DNA of 64,000 nt from Roseovarius salincola (GCF_026891095.1 NZ_JAPTNL010000003.1:186001-250000); one strand, 5' to 3'; positions 43,878 to 53,821 are shown, numbered from the stretch's first letter. The notes: generated by a model not told the origin, from the letters alone. Translations and numbers: made by a program.

Positions 43878-44354
43878 TCAAATAACATCCGAGAGAGCAT
43901 TCTCCTTCACCGCCTGCATCGCGACATAGGTCGATGTGTTGGCGACATGCGGCAGCGTCGATATCTTCTCGGCCAGGACCCGGCGGTAATCGGCCATGTC
44001 CTGGGTGCGCACCTTCAGCAGGTAGTCGAAATTCCCCGCGATCAGATGCACCTGTTCGATCTCGGCGATGCGTGTCACCGCGGCGTTGAACTCGGCCAAT
44101 GCCGCCTCGCGCGTGTCACGCAGCCGCACCTCGACGAAACTGACATGGTCCAGACCCAGCCGGATCGGATCGAACAGCGCCCTGTAGCCGGTGATCACCC
44201 CGTCCTTCTCAAGGCGGCGCAGCCGGGCCTGCGTCGGGGACTTCGAAAGGCCGATCTCGCGCGCGAGGTCGGTGATGCTGATCCGGCCATCCCCGGCAAG
44301 AACCCTGAGAATCGCCCTGTCGAAGCGGTCCAGCTCTGGATAGTCATTATTCAT
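43878..44354 (-). CDS. putR: Lrp/AsnC family regulator PutR
   Basis: 158 aa. N-terminal HTH (LDRFDRAILRVLAGDGRIS then LAREIGLSKSPTQARLRRL) and C-terminal ligand-binding RAM domain with the VRTQDMADYRRVL segment. Divergent from putA across 108 bp; in alphaproteobacteria such genes activate putA in response to proline. Start at 44354 chosen from the conserved MNNDYPELDRFD; the frame is open a little further upstream. Confidence 0.9.
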   Translation of the reverse strand: MNNDYPELDRFDRAILRVLAGDGRISITDLAREIGLSKSPTQARLRRLEKDGVITGYRALFDPIRLGLDHVSFVEVRLRDTREAALAEFNAAVTRIAEIEQVHLIAGNFDYLLKVRTQDMADYRRVLAEKISTLPHVANTSTYVAMQAVKENALSDVI

Positions 44355-44376
44355 CGGTGGCCCCGTGATTTTGCAG

Positions 44377-44390
44377 CGCAATGAATTGCG
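44377..44390. promoter_or_regulatory. Putative PutR operator
   Basis: CGCAAT-GA-ATTGCG, a perfect inverted repeat with 6-bp arms, sits in the putR-putA gap. Flanking half-site-like stretches (ttgcagcgc, attttgcgg) extend it. It is the best candidate for PutR binding. Position and symmetry only. Confidence 0.5.
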
Positions 44391-44462
44391 AATTTTGCGG
44401 ATTCAGGAAAAATGACTTACCTCGCGGTGATATGATGGGTCAATCCACCTTGAGGTAATCCC

Positions 44463-47400
44463 ATGCCATATGACAGCGATATCCGCCGCATTATCGACCT
44501 TGCCACCTATGCCGATGAAGCCGCCACCATCGAGCGGCTGACCGAACTGGCCGCGCTGTCCGAATCCGACCGCGCCCGCATCGTGACGCGCGGTGCCGCC
44601 CTGGTGCGCGAAATCCGCGGCCAATCCAGCCCCGGCCTGATGGAAGTGTTCCTGGCCGAATATGGCCTTTCGACGGATGAGGGCATCGCCCTCATGTGCC
44701 TTGCCGAGGCGCTGCTGCGCGTTCCCGACGCCGAAACCATCGACACCCTAATCGAGGACAAGATCGCGCCCTCCGACTGGGGCAAGCATATGGGCCATTC
44801 CGCCTCGCCGCTGGTCAACGCCTCGACCTGGGCCTTGATGCTCACCGGCAAGGTGCTCAAGGACGAGGATCCCGGCGTCGTCGGCCATCTGCGCGGCGCC
44901 ATCCGCCGTCTCGGCGAGCCGGTGATCCGCACCGCCGTCGGGCGCGCGATGAAGGAAATGGGCCGCCAGTTCGTGTTGGGCGAAACCATCCAGTCCGCCA
45001 TGAAACGCGCCGCCGGCATGGAAAAGAAAGGCTACTCCTATTCCTATGACATGCTGGGCGAAGCCGCGCGCACCGATGCCGACGCGACCCGCTATCATCT
45101 CAGCTATTCGCGCGCGATCACAGCCATCGCCAATGCCTGCACCAATGCCGACATCCGCGACAATCCCGGCATTTCGGTCAAGCTCTCGGCGCTGCACCCC
45201 CGCTACGAGGTCGCCCAGCGCGAACAGGTGATGGATGTGCTGGTGCCGCGCCTGCGCTCCCTCGCGCTCCTGGCCAAATCCGCAGGCATGGGCCTCAATA
45301 TCGACGCCGAGGAGGCCGACCGCCTGTCGCTCTCGCTCGAGGTGATCGAGACCGTGCTTTCGGAGCCCTCGCTGGCGGACTGGGACGGTTTTGGCGTCGT
45401 GGTGCAGGCCTATGGCCAGCGCGCCGCGCCAACGCTCGATTTCCTTCACGAGCTCGCCACACGGCTGGACCGGCGGATCATGGTGCGGCTGGTCAAGGGC
45501 GCCTATTGGGACACCGAGATCAAGCTGGCGCAGGTCGAAGGCATCGACGGCTTTCCCGTCTTCACCTCCAAGGCGGCGACCGATATCAGCTATATCGCCA
45601 ACGCCCGCAAATTGCTGAACATGACCGACCGGATCTATCCGCAATTCGCCACCCACAATGCCCATACCGCCGCCGCGATCCTCGACATGGCCGAGGACCG
45701 GTCAGCCTTCGAATTCCAGCGCCTTCACGGCATGGGCGAGGCGCTGCACGACATCATCCTGCGCGCCGAGGGCACCCGCTGCCGGATTTACGCCCCCGTG
45801 GGCGCGCATCGCGACCTTCTGGCCTATCTCGTGCGCCGTCTGCTCGAGAACGGCGCGAATTCCAGCTTCGTCAACCAGATCGTGGACGAGGATGTCGCCC
45901 CCGAAACCGTCGCCCGCGACCCGTTCGAGGCGATCCATGACGACACGCCGAAACTGACCACCGGGCCGGACCTTTTCCAGCCCGAGCGCCGCAACTCCAT
46001 GGGCTTCGACCTTTCGCACCAGCCCACGCTCGATGCGATCGACGCCGCGCGCGATCCCTTCGCCACGCATGTCTGGAAGGCCGCCCCGCTTCTGGCGGGC
46101 AAAAGCGCGCCGCGCGATCCCGAGCCCGTCACCAACCCCGCCGATCCCGCCGACAGCCCCGGCACCGTCGCCTTCGCCAGCGAAGCCGACGTGAACACCG
46201 CCCTCGACGCCGCCCGCCCCTGGGACGCGCCCGCCAGCGAACGCGCGGCAGTGCTCAACAAGGTGGCCGATCTATACGAGGAAAACTTCGGCGAGCTGTT
46301 CGCCATCGTCCACCGCGAGGCGGGCAAGATGGTGATGGACGCCGTTGCCGAACTGCGCGAGGCGGTGGATTTCCTGCGCTATTACGCGGCCAACGCCCCC
46401 GAAGGCGAAGCCGTGGGCACCTTCACCTGCATCAGCCCCTGGAACTTCCCGCTGGCCATCTTCACCGGACAGATCAGCGCGGCGCTGGCGGCGGGCAACG
46501 CGGTGCTCTCCAAGCCCGCCGAACAGACGCCGATCATCTCGCACCTGGCGGTGCAGCTCATGCACAAGGCGGGCGTGCCCAAGGCGGCGCTGCAACTGCT
46601 GCCCGGCGCGGGCGATGTGGGCGCGGCCCTCACCTGCGATCCGCGCGTCGATGGCGTTGCCTTCACCGGCTCCACCGAAACCGCGCTCAAGATCCGCAGC
46701 GCCATGGCCAAGAACCTCGCGCCCGGCGCGCCCTTCATCGCCGAAACCGGCGGGCTCAACGCGATGATCGTGGATTCTACCGCCCTGCCCGAACAGGCGG
46801 TGCAGGCGATCGTCGAATCCGCCTTCCAGTCCGCCGGCCAGCGCTGTTCGGCACTGCGCTGCCTCTATGTGCAGGAAGACATCGCCGAACCCTTCATCGA
46901 AATGCTGACCGGCGCGATGGACGCGCTTTCCATCGGCGCGCCCTGGCATCTCTCGACCGATGTCGGCCCGGTGATCGACGACGAGGCCCGCAGCAACATC
47001 GCCGCCCATATCCAGCAGGCCCGCGCCGACGGGCGCCTGATCCACACGATGAAATCACCCGATACCGGCACCTTCATCGCGCCCAGCCTGATCCGGGTCG
47101 GCGGCATCGCCGACATGGAGCGCGAAATCTTCGGCCCGGTGCTGCATCTCGCCACCTTCCGCGCCGAGGAACTGGACCGCGTGATCGACGCGATCAACGC
47201 CACCGGCTACGGGCTGACCTTCGGGCTGCAAACCCGGATCGACGACCGCGTCCAGCATGTGACCGACCGCATCCACGCGGGCAACATCTATGTGAACCGC
47301 AACCAGATCGGTGCGATCGTCGGCTCCCAGCCCTTCGGCGGCGAGGGCATGTCGGGCACCGGCCCCAAGGCGGGCGGCCCGCATTACCTGGCGCGCTTCA

Positions 47401-47900
47401 CGCGTCACGCCGCGCCGGATGCGGGCGGTGATGCAGGCTGGAGCGGCGACATGCCCCTCGGTGAACTCAAGACCGCGCTCACCCGTGCCAACAGCCAGCA
47501 GGCCGAACGGCGCGAAGCGCTCGTCCTGCCGGGGCCGACGGGTGAATCGAACCGCCTGACGACCCATACACGCCCGGCGCTGCTCTGCCTCGGGCCGGGC
47601 AAAGCGGCGGCAGAGGCACAGGCCCGCGCGGTCCGTGACCTTGGCGGTATCGCGGTTGTCGCCACGGGGCATGTTCCGCCCGAGACGCTGCGCGCTCTCG
47701 ATGGAATCTCGGGCGCGCTTCACTGGGGCGACGCCGCCGAGGCGCGCGCCTGTGTCGAGGCGCTCAGCCAACGCAGCGGGCCGATCCTGCCGCTGATCAC
47801 CGGCCTGCCCGACACGGGCCATGTGCTGCATGAACGCCATGTCTGCGTCGATACGACGGCGGCGGGCGGCAATGCGGCACTTCTGGGCGGTATGGCGTGA
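44463..47900 (+). CDS. putA: Bifunctional proline dehydrogenase / L-glutamate gamma-semialdehyde dehydrogenase PutA
   Basis: 1145 aa. The proline dehydrogenase domain comes first (RLVKGAYWDTEIKLAQ, and FATHNAHTAAAILDMA), then the aldehyde dehydrogenase domain (about 560-1000) with the catalytic Cys in SAGQRCSALRCLY and Glu in AETGGLN, then a C-terminal domain. No N-terminal ribbon-helix-helix DNA-binding domain is present, so this PutA does not regulate itself; PutR does. Converts proline to glutamate with electrons passed to the quinone pool. Confidence 0.96.
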   Translation: MPYDSDIRRIIDLATYADEAATIERLTELAALSESDRARIVTRGAALVREIRGQSSPGLMEVFLAEYGLSTDEGIALMCLAEALLRVPDAETIDTLIEDKIAPSDWGKHMGHSASPLVNASTWALMLTGKVLKDEDPGVVGHLRGAIRRLGEPVIRTAVGRAMKEMGRQFVLGETIQSAMKRAAGMEKKGYSYSYDMLGEAARTDADATRYHLSYSRAITAIANACTNADIRDNPGISVKLSALHPRYEVAQREQVMDVLVPRLRSLALLAKSAGMGLNIDAEEADRLSLSLEVIETVLSEPSLADWDGFGVVVQAYGQRAAPTLDFLHELATRLDRRIMVRLVKGAYWDTEIKLAQVEGIDGFPVFTSKAATDISYIANARKLLNMTDRIYPQFATHNAHTAAAILDMAEDRSAFEFQRLHGMGEALHDIILRAEGTRCRIYAPVGAHRDLLAYLVRRLLENGANSSFVNQIVDEDVAPETVARDPFEAIHDDTPKLTTGPDLFQPERRNSMGFDLSHQPTLDAIDAARDPFATHVWKAAPLLAGKSAPRDPEPVTNPADPADSPGTVAFASEADVNTALDAARPWDAPASERAAVLNKVADLYEENFGELFAIVHREAGKMVMDAVAELREAVDFLRYYAANAPEGEAVGTFTCISPWNFPLAIFTGQISAALAAGNAVLSKPAEQTPIISHLAVQLMHKAGVPKAALQLLPGAGDVGAALTCDPRVDGVAFTGSTETALKIRSAMAKNLAPGAPFIAETGGLNAMIVDSTALPEQAVQAIVESAFQSAGQRCSALRCLYVQEDIAEPFIEMLTGAMDALSIGAPWHLSTDVGPVIDDEARSNIAAHIQQARADGRLIHTMKSPDTGTFIAPSLIRVGGIADMEREIFGPVLHLATFRAEELDRVIDAINATGYGLTFGLQTRIDDRVQHVTDRIHAGNIYVNRNQIGAIVGSQPFGGEGMSGTGPKAGGPHYLARFTRHAAPDAGGDAGWSGDMPLGELKTALTRANSQQAERREALVLPGPTGESNRLTTHTRPALLCLGPGKAAAEAQARAVRDLGGIAVVATGHVPPETLRALDGISGALHWGDAAEARACVEALSQRSGPILPLITGLPDTGHVLHERHVCVDTTAAGGNAALLGGMA

Positions 47901-47990
47901 CCGCCCGGATCTCTGCGCCCGCCGGATCCCCCCGGCGGGCGCAGATGGCTTTCGCTTGACCTGTCAGCGCGGGCGCGCCAACACTCCGGC

Positions 47991-48737
47991 ATGTTCCCGA
48001 TCCGCGATCACAACCCCTCGCGGGGCACACCCTATGTCACCTACGCGCTGATCGCGATCAACGTGGTGGTGTTCCTCAGCTACTGGCCTCTGTTTTCAGA
48101 TCCCCGCCAGTTGCAGCTTTTCTTCTATGACTGGGCCATGACCCCGCTTCTGGTCAGCGATCAGGGCACCTGGCCGACCATGTTCACCTCGATGTTCCTG
48201 CATGGGGGCTGGATGCACCTTGCGGGCAACATGCTGTTCCTGTGGATCTTCGGCGACAATCTGGAAGACGAGATGGGCCATCTCGGCTACCTCGCCTTCT
48301 ATCTCGCCTCGGGCCTCGGGGCGGCGGCGGTGCATCTCGTCTCGGCGCCCTATTCACAGGTGCCCACCGTCGGCGCTTCGGGGGCAATCGCCGGGGTCAT
48401 GGGCGGTTACCTTCTCCTTTATCCAAAGGCCCGCGTCGATGTGCTGCTGATCATCATCTTCATCGTCAAGATCGTCCCGGTGCCCGCCTGGGCCATGCTG
48501 GGTCTCTGGTTCGCGATGCAACTCTTCAGCGGCATCGGCGCCGATCCGATGAGCGGCGGGGTCGCCTATTGGGCGCATGCCGGGGGCTTCCTCGTGGGGC
48601 TGGTGCTGACACTGCCCATTTTCCTGCGCCGTGGCGGCACGCGCTACTGGGATCGCACCGACGGCCGCCCGCCCCATCCCGAGGCGCGCTATCGCTACCG
48701 GCGCACGCCCATCCCGCGCGTGCGGCGGCGCAAATGA
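47991..48737 (+). CDS. Rhomboid family intramembrane serine protease
   Basis: 248 aa with six hydrophobic segments. Catalytic Ser in GASGAIAGVMGGY and catalytic His in AYWAHAGGFLVGL are placed as in rhomboids. The C-terminus is basic. It cleaves membrane proteins within the bilayer; targets unknown. Its stop overlaps the start of the GFA gene in ATGA. Confidence 0.92.
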   Translation: MFPIRDHNPSRGTPYVTYALIAINVVVFLSYWPLFSDPRQLQLFFYDWAMTPLLVSDQGTWPTMFTSMFLHGGWMHLAGNMLFLWIFGDNLEDEMGHLGYLAFYLASGLGAAAVHLVSAPYSQVPTVGASGAIAGVMGGYLLLYPKARVDVLLIIIFIVKIVPVPAWAMLGLWFAMQLFSGIGADPMSGGVAYWAHAGGFLVGLVLTLPIFLRRGGTRYWDRTDGRPPHPEARYRYRRTPIPRVRRRK

Positions 48738-49102
48738 ACGCCCCCCTCACAGCCACATGCCATTGCGGCGCGGTCGAACTTCGCGTGACGCTCAGCGGCG
48801 GGCTCGCCACGGCGCGGCGCTGCGATTGCTCCTTTTGCCGGCGGCGCGGCGCGGCGGCGGTCTCTGCGCCGCTCGACGGTGTCACCGTGCTGCGCGGCGC
48901 TGACAAGCTGACGCTCTATCAATGGGGCAGCGGCACCGCGCGGCATTACTTCTGCTCGGTCTGCGGCATCTACACCCATCACCGCCGCCGCTCGAACCCG
49001 AATGAATACGGCATCAATCTCGGCTGCCTCGACGGCATCAACCCGCGCGACCTCGACCCGATCCCATGGGTCGATGGCGTGAACCACCCCTCCGACGACT
49101 GA
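48734..49102 (+). CDS. GFA family (CENP-V/glutathione-dependent formaldehyde-activating fold) protein
   Basis: 122 aa. The zinc-ligand cysteines of the fold are all present: CHCGAVEL near the start, CDCSFC at about 30-35, and CSVCGIYTHH at about 74-83. The ATGA overlap with the rhomboid gene shows a two-gene operon. The family includes glutathione-linked formaldehyde enzymes and others; the reaction here is unknown. Confidence 0.88.
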   Translation: MNAPLTATCHCGAVELRVTLSGGLATARRCDCSFCRRRGAAAVSAPLDGVTVLRGADKLTLYQWGSGTARHYFCSVCGIYTHHRRRSNPNEYGINLGCLDGINPRDLDPIPWVDGVNHPSDD

Positions 49103-49189
49103 CCGCGCGCCGCCACGGGGCCGCCGATCCGGCTTGCCACCGGCGCAGGCACAGAACTAAACTTGAACGCCACGAAACCGGTTGAGCAC

Positions 49190-50092
49190 ATGAAAGTCAC
49201 GATCACGCAGCTTCGCGCCTTTGTCGTCGTGTCGCGGGAAGGCTCCTTCACCCGCGCCGCCGAGGCGCTGGCGATGTCACAACCTTCGGTCACCACTGCG
49301 ATCAGGCAACTCGAAGACATCCTCGGGATGAAGCTGTTCGACCGCTCGACCAAGGTTCTGCGCCTGACCAAGGCCAGCAAGGCGTTCCTGCCAAGCGTCG
49401 AGCGCATCATCGAGGATCTCGACACCACCCTTTCGCAGCTCCATGCCGTGGCCGAGGGCACCCATGGCAGCGTCTCGGTGGCCGTGCTGCCTTCGGTGGC
49501 GACCAACATCCTGCCCCGCACGATCCAGAGCTTCTCGCTCGCCTACCCCAATATCCGGCTGTCGCTTTATGACGACAACTCGTCGGGCGTGCGCGACCGG
49601 GTGCTCAGCGGCGAGGTCGATCTCGGCGTTGCCGGGCGCACCAAGCACATCAACGAATTGCAGTTCGACCCGCTGCTGCGCGACCCGTTCGGCGCGGTCA
49701 TCCATAAATCACATGCGCTCGCGCGCGAAACCACACCGCTGGGCTGGAGCGAGCTGACGGGATATCCCTATATCTCGTTCTCCTCCGATACGGGGATCCG
49801 CCCGGTGCTCGATACCGTCACAGACCTTCCCGACAACATCAGGTCACCCTGGGTCGAGGTCTCCAACATCGCCACGGCGCTGTCGCTGCTGAAAACCAAT
49901 CTCGGGATCGCCGCGCTGCCGCAGATGTCGGTGGATTCGATCGGCAACGAACTGGTGTTCCGTACGCTTCTCGACCCGCCCCTCTTTCGCGAAATCGGCC
50001 TGATCACCCGCAAGGGCCGCTCGCTTCCCCCGGCGGCCCAGCGCTTCGTCGAGCATCTCGAACTGGCCTTGCAGCCACGATGGGAGCGCTAG
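49190..50092 (+). CDS. LysR family transcriptional regulator
   Basis: 300 aa. N-terminal winged HTH (LRAFVVVSREGSFTRAAEAL then MSQPSVTTAIRQLEDILG) and a two-lobe effector domain. Start at 49190 (MKVTITQLRAF); a TTG at 49163 gives an atypical extension. Upstream of the TRAP transporter genes and in the same direction, so it probably controls them, with 151 bp to the next start. Confidence 0.9.
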   Translation: MKVTITQLRAFVVVSREGSFTRAAEALAMSQPSVTTAIRQLEDILGMKLFDRSTKVLRLTKASKAFLPSVERIIEDLDTTLSQLHAVAEGTHGSVSVAVLPSVATNILPRTIQSFSLAYPNIRLSLYDDNSSGVRDRVLSGEVDLGVAGRTKHINELQFDPLLRDPFGAVIHKSHALARETTPLGWSELTGYPYISFSSDTGIRPVLDTVTDLPDNIRSPWVEVSNIATALSLLKTNLGIAALPQMSVDSIGNELVFRTLLDPPLFREIGLITRKGRSLPPAAQRFVEHLELALQPRWER

Positions 50093-50133
50093 GCGCTTGC
50101 CCGCCCGCCCGCCGATAGAGCGGGCCTATTCAC

Positions 50134-50152
50134 TTATAACTTTTGCCTATAA
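50134..50152. promoter_or_regulatory. LysR-type inverted repeat before the TAXI-TRAP genes
   Basis: TTATA-N9-TATAA, a perfect inverted repeat of the spacing used by LysR regulators, in an A/T-rich stretch (about 50125-50200) in front of the binding-protein gene. The adjacent LysR gene ends 42 bp earlier. Likely operator and promoter region; a GC-rich inverted repeat (GCCCGC ... GCGGGC, about 50104-50125) just before may end the LysR transcript. Confidence 0.45.
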
Positions 50153-50243
50153 ATAGCTATTTTTTATCATGATTTGCAATATAATACCTTGCCCCGGCGA
50201 AATCGCTCCCCCTACCGTGCCAGCACACAAAGGGAGACTTCAC

Positions 50244-51263
50244 ATGACAAAGACCTTGCAACGCCGTTTCGTGCTGGCCGCTGCCGGTGCTGCCGCAGCC
50301 GCCGCATTCTCATTCGGAACCGCATCACATGCACAAGACCCCGATTTCCTGAATATCGGCGGCGGGCCAAGCGGCGGCACGTTCAATGTCGTTGCCACCG
50401 GCCTTGGCGACCTGATGCGCGGCGCGTTCCCCGACAGCGTCGTCGGCGTGCAGCCCGGCGGCTCTGGCCCCAACCTGCTGCGCGTCTCGGCAGGCGAAGC
50501 CGATCTGGGCATCACCTCCGCCAGCAACGCCGCCGACGCCTGGGCCGGGCGCGACCCCGCGACACCGGAAAACCCGGTCCGCAACATCCGTGGCCTGATG
50601 ACCTTCTTTCCCAGCGCGATCCAGATCTGGGTCGATGCGAAATCGGACATCCGGTCGGTCGGGGACCTGGTCGGAAAACAGATCAGCGCCGGTCAGCCCG
50701 GACAGACATCCTGGAACGCCTTCAAGAACCTTCTCGAAGTGCATGGCCTGACCATCGAGGATATTGAAGAGGGCGGCGGCAAGGTCCACCACCTGAGCTG
50801 GAAGGAATCCCAGAACGGCCTGCGCAACGGCCAGCTGGACGCGGTCATGTGGGTGGCGCTCTATCCGCATTCCACCGTGCTTGCGACCGAAACCGCCCGC
50901 GACATCCGTGTGCTCTCGCTCGATGAGGACAAGGTCGACACCTATCTTCAGGAACACGGCAACGGCTTCTCCAAGGTGACGCTGCCTGTCGGGCTCTACA
51001 AGGGACAATCGGAACCCGCCATTTCGGTCGGGACCAAGACATTCCTCTTCGCCTCGGACGAGATGTCGGAGGACACCGCCTACAAGATCACCTCGACCAT
51101 CTGGAACAATCTCGAGAAATTCCAGAAAACCCACGCCCTGCTGCAGTATATCGAGGAAGACACCGCAGGCCGGGGCATGCTGGTCCCGATCCATCCCGGT
51201 GCCGCCCGCTTCTATGAGGAACAGGGCATCCCGATGGACGACGCCAAGCTTGCAGATCAGTGA
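50244..51263 (+). CDS. TAXI family TRAP transporter substrate-binding protein
   Basis: 339 aa. Signal peptide with a long Ala-rich core ending at SHAQ (about residue 30). The TAXI pattern follows: NIGGGPSGGTFNVVATGLGD and GVQPGGSGPNLLRVSAGEADLG. TAXI proteins deliver substrates, such as glutamate or related compounds, to a fused membrane subunit. Start ATG at 50244 after AGGGAGA. Next gene is the permease. Confidence 0.9.
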   Translation: MTKTLQRRFVLAAAGAAAAAAFSFGTASHAQDPDFLNIGGGPSGGTFNVVATGLGDLMRGAFPDSVVGVQPGGSGPNLLRVSAGEADLGITSASNAADAWAGRDPATPENPVRNIRGLMTFFPSAIQIWVDAKSDIRSVGDLVGKQISAGQPGQTSWNAFKNLLEVHGLTIEDIEEGGGKVHHLSWKESQNGLRNGQLDAVMWVALYPHSTVLATETARDIRVLSLDEDKVDTYLQEHGNGFSKVTLPVGLYKGQSEPAISVGTKTFLFASDEMSEDTAYKITSTIWNNLEKFQKTHALLQYIEEDTAGRGMLVPIHPGAARFYEEQGIPMDDAKLADQ

Positions 51264-51379
51264 TCCGAACGCGCGGGCCGTCACGGCCCGCGTGCCCTCC
51301 CCCCGACAGTCCGATCAGGCCCGGCCCGGGCACCTGATCAACCGCCGCAGATGTCCGGTGATGCAATGAAGGCCCGCCA

Positions 51380-53269
51380 ATGACCCTCCCCGACCGCGAG
51401 AAAACCATCGCCGCCCTCGCCGTGACTATGGCGATCTTCCACCTGGCCGTGGCCTCGCCCTTCTTCCTCTTTCCCGACCTGATCCTTCGGGGGACGCACC
51501 TGCTGTTCTCGCTTGTGATCGGCTTCCTGATCTATCGCTCGGTCGGGCGGGGTTTCGGCCGGGTGTTCGACTGGGCCATGATCCTCCTGTCGGCTGTCTG
51601 CCTTGGCTACCTGATCTTCAACCATGCGTCGATCGTGGTGCGCCCGCCCTGGACGCGGGCGGCGACACCGCTGGAACTGTTCGTCGCGCTCGGCACGGTC
51701 GTGGTGGTGCTCGAACTGACGCGCCGGGCACTGGGCCTTGCCATCACCGGGCTGTGCCTCGTGTTCATCCTCTATGGCTTCATCGGCCCGGACCTGCGCC
51801 ATTCCGAATTCCTTCGCCCGCTCGCGCACAAGGGGGTCGATCTCAACGAATTCGTCGACCAGATGTATTTCAGCTTCGAAGGCATCTTCGGCGTCGCGCT
51901 CGGCGTCTCGACGGATTTCATCTTCCTCTTCGTGGTGTTCGGCGCGCTGCTTCAGGTCATCGGCGGCGGCGATTTCTTCGTCAACATCACCAAATCCGCC
52001 ACCGGCGCCTCGCGCGGCGGGCCCGCCAAGATGGCCGTCATCGCCAGCGCCCTGATGGGCACGATGTCGGGCAGTTCCGTCGCCAATGTGGCGACCACCG
52101 GCGCGATCACCATCCCGATGATGAAACGGCTGGGCTACCCGAAAACCTTCGCCGGCGCGGTCGAGGCCGTCGCCTCCACCGGCGGGCAGATCACACCGCC
52201 GATCATGGGCGCCGCCGCGTTTCTGATGGCCGCGATCCTCGGTATCAGCTACCAGGAGGTCATCACCGCCGCCGCGCTTCCCGCGCTCCTTTTCTTCTGC
52301 TCGCTCTTCGTGGCCGTCCACTGGGAGGCGCTCAAGCAGGGGCTGCAACCGCTCGAACGCTCGGTCAAGGGCGATACCTGGCGCGATTTCAAGGCGGGCT
52401 GGACTTTCCTGATGCCGCTGATGGTGATCATGACCTTCCTGATCATGGGTTACACGCCCAGCCTCTGCGCCTTTTACGGCGTCGTTGCAACGCTGGTCAC
52501 GCCCTTCCTGCGCCGCTCCACGATGGTATCCCCGGCCGTGCTGGCGCAGGGGCTCGAACTGGGCGCGCGCGCGGCGGTCACGGTCGCGATCGCCTGTGCC
52601 TCGGCGGGGATCATCGTCGGGATCGTTCAGATTTCAGGACTCGGCTTCCGCTTCAGCAGCCTCGTGATCGCCTTTGCCGACGGCAATCTCTATATCGCAC
52701 TGTTCATCGCCATGCTGGCGGCCTTCGTCTTCGGCATGGGGATGCCCACGACCCCGGCCTATATCATCCAGGCCACGCTGGTCGCACCGGCGCTCGTGGA
52801 TCTCGGGGCAAGCCCGCTTTCGGCGCATCTCTTCGTGTTCTATTATGCCGTGCTGGGGCAGATCACGCCGCCCGTGGCGGTGGCGGCCTTCGCCGCGGCG
52901 CCGATCGCCGGGGCGACATCCACATCCGTCGGCTGGCGCGCCTTTGCCCTCGGGATGCCGGCCTATGTGATCCCGTTTCTCTTCGTCGCCAATCCCGAAC
53001 TGCTCGGACAGGGCAGCTGGCTCGGCCTTCTGGCGGTGCTGATGCGCTCTGCTCTGGCGATCATCGCGCTTTCGATCGAGTTCACCGGCTGGCTCGGGGG
53101 GCGCGGCCTCGGCTGGCTCGGGCGCGGCTTGCTGCTTTTGTCCGCCGCCATGCTGATCGCCCCAAGCTCCCTTCTCAGCGCCATCGCCGTCGTGCTCTTC
53201 ATCGGCGTCTGGGGCTGGCAGCGGCACGGATCGCGCGGCCACATGTTGAAAGGATCGGGACATGACTGA
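51380..53269 (+). CDS. TRAP transporter fused permease (DctQM-type)
   Basis: 629 aa with about 16 or more hydrophobic helices: a DctQ-like N-terminal part and a DctM-like C-terminal part, typical for TAXI systems. Recognised DctM segments: MGTMSGSSVANVATTGAITI, STGGQITPPIMGAAAFLMA and GMGMPTTPAYIIQA. Ion-coupled uptake through the inner membrane. Its 3' end overlaps the RidA gene by eight bases. Confidence 0.92.
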   Translation: MTLPDREKTIAALAVTMAIFHLAVASPFFLFPDLILRGTHLLFSLVIGFLIYRSVGRGFGRVFDWAMILLSAVCLGYLIFNHASIVVRPPWTRAATPLELFVALGTVVVVLELTRRALGLAITGLCLVFILYGFIGPDLRHSEFLRPLAHKGVDLNEFVDQMYFSFEGIFGVALGVSTDFIFLFVVFGALLQVIGGGDFFVNITKSATGASRGGPAKMAVIASALMGTMSGSSVANVATTGAITIPMMKRLGYPKTFAGAVEAVASTGGQITPPIMGAAAFLMAAILGISYQEVITAAALPALLFFCSLFVAVHWEALKQGLQPLERSVKGDTWRDFKAGWTFLMPLMVIMTFLIMGYTPSLCAFYGVVATLVTPFLRRSTMVSPAVLAQGLELGARAAVTVAIACASAGIIVGIVQISGLGFRFSSLVIAFADGNLYIALFIAMLAAFVFGMGMPTTPAYIIQATLVAPALVDLGASPLSAHLFVFYYAVLGQITPPVAVAAFAAAPIAGATSTSVGWRAFALGMPAYVIPFLFVANPELLGQGSWLGLLAVLMRSALAIIALSIEFTGWLGGRGLGWLGRGLLLLSAAMLIAPSSLLSAIAVVLFIGVWGWQRHGSRGHMLKGSGHD

Positions 53270-53771
53270 AAGCGACCATATCGCAAAAAGCCACCCTGCC
53301 CGGCAGGGCAACGCCCTTGGCGATATCGTGGCCGGCCTGCCCGCCCCCGAAGGCACCCGGTACCCCTATGAACTGGTGGTCATCGAAGGCACCATGGCCT
53401 TCGTCGCGGGCCAGATTCCAAAACGCGACGGCGCGCTGGCCTTTGTCGGCCCGGTCGGGCAGGCATTGACGGGCGATGCGGCCCATGACGCCGCGCGCCT
53501 CTGCGCCCAGCAGGTCCTGGCCTGGCTCAACCAATCTGCCGGCGGCCTGGAAAATCTCGGCCGGATTCTGCGGATGACCTGCTATGTCGCACATGATGAC
53601 AGCTTCCACGACATCTCCGCCGTGGCGGACGGCGCCTCGAACTACCTCATCCGGACCCTTGGCGACCAAGGCCGACACGCGCGCTCGGTCATCGGCGTGC
53701 GCAGCCTGCCGCGCAACGCGCCCGTCCTGATCGAAGTGACCGCCGCGCTGCGCCGCCCGATGCCGCTCTGA
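53262..53771 (+). CDS. RidA/YjgF family protein
   Basis: 169 aa. The RidA fold is recognised from the middle (FVAGQIPKRDGALAFVGPVG then ARLCAQQVLAWL) and the C-terminal GVRSLPRNAPVLIEVTAAL; it lacks the exact catalytic Arg context of canonical RidA, having PRNAPVLIEV, so it may belong to the YjgF subgroup with other roles. Coupled to the TRAP permease gene, which suggests the imported compound is an enamine/imine-forming amino acid or amide. Confidence 0.83.
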   Translation: MTESDHIAKSHPARQGNALGDIVAGLPAPEGTRYPYELVVIEGTMAFVAGQIPKRDGALAFVGPVGQALTGDAAHDAARLCAQQVLAWLNQSAGGLENLGRILRMTCYVAHDDSFHDISAVADGASNYLIRTLGDQGRHARSVIGVRSLPRNAPVLIEVTAALRRPMPL

Positions 53772-53821
53772 CGCGCGCCGCCCTCGCGGATCCCGGAACG
53801 CCGGCCCCATCATCCCGGCGG

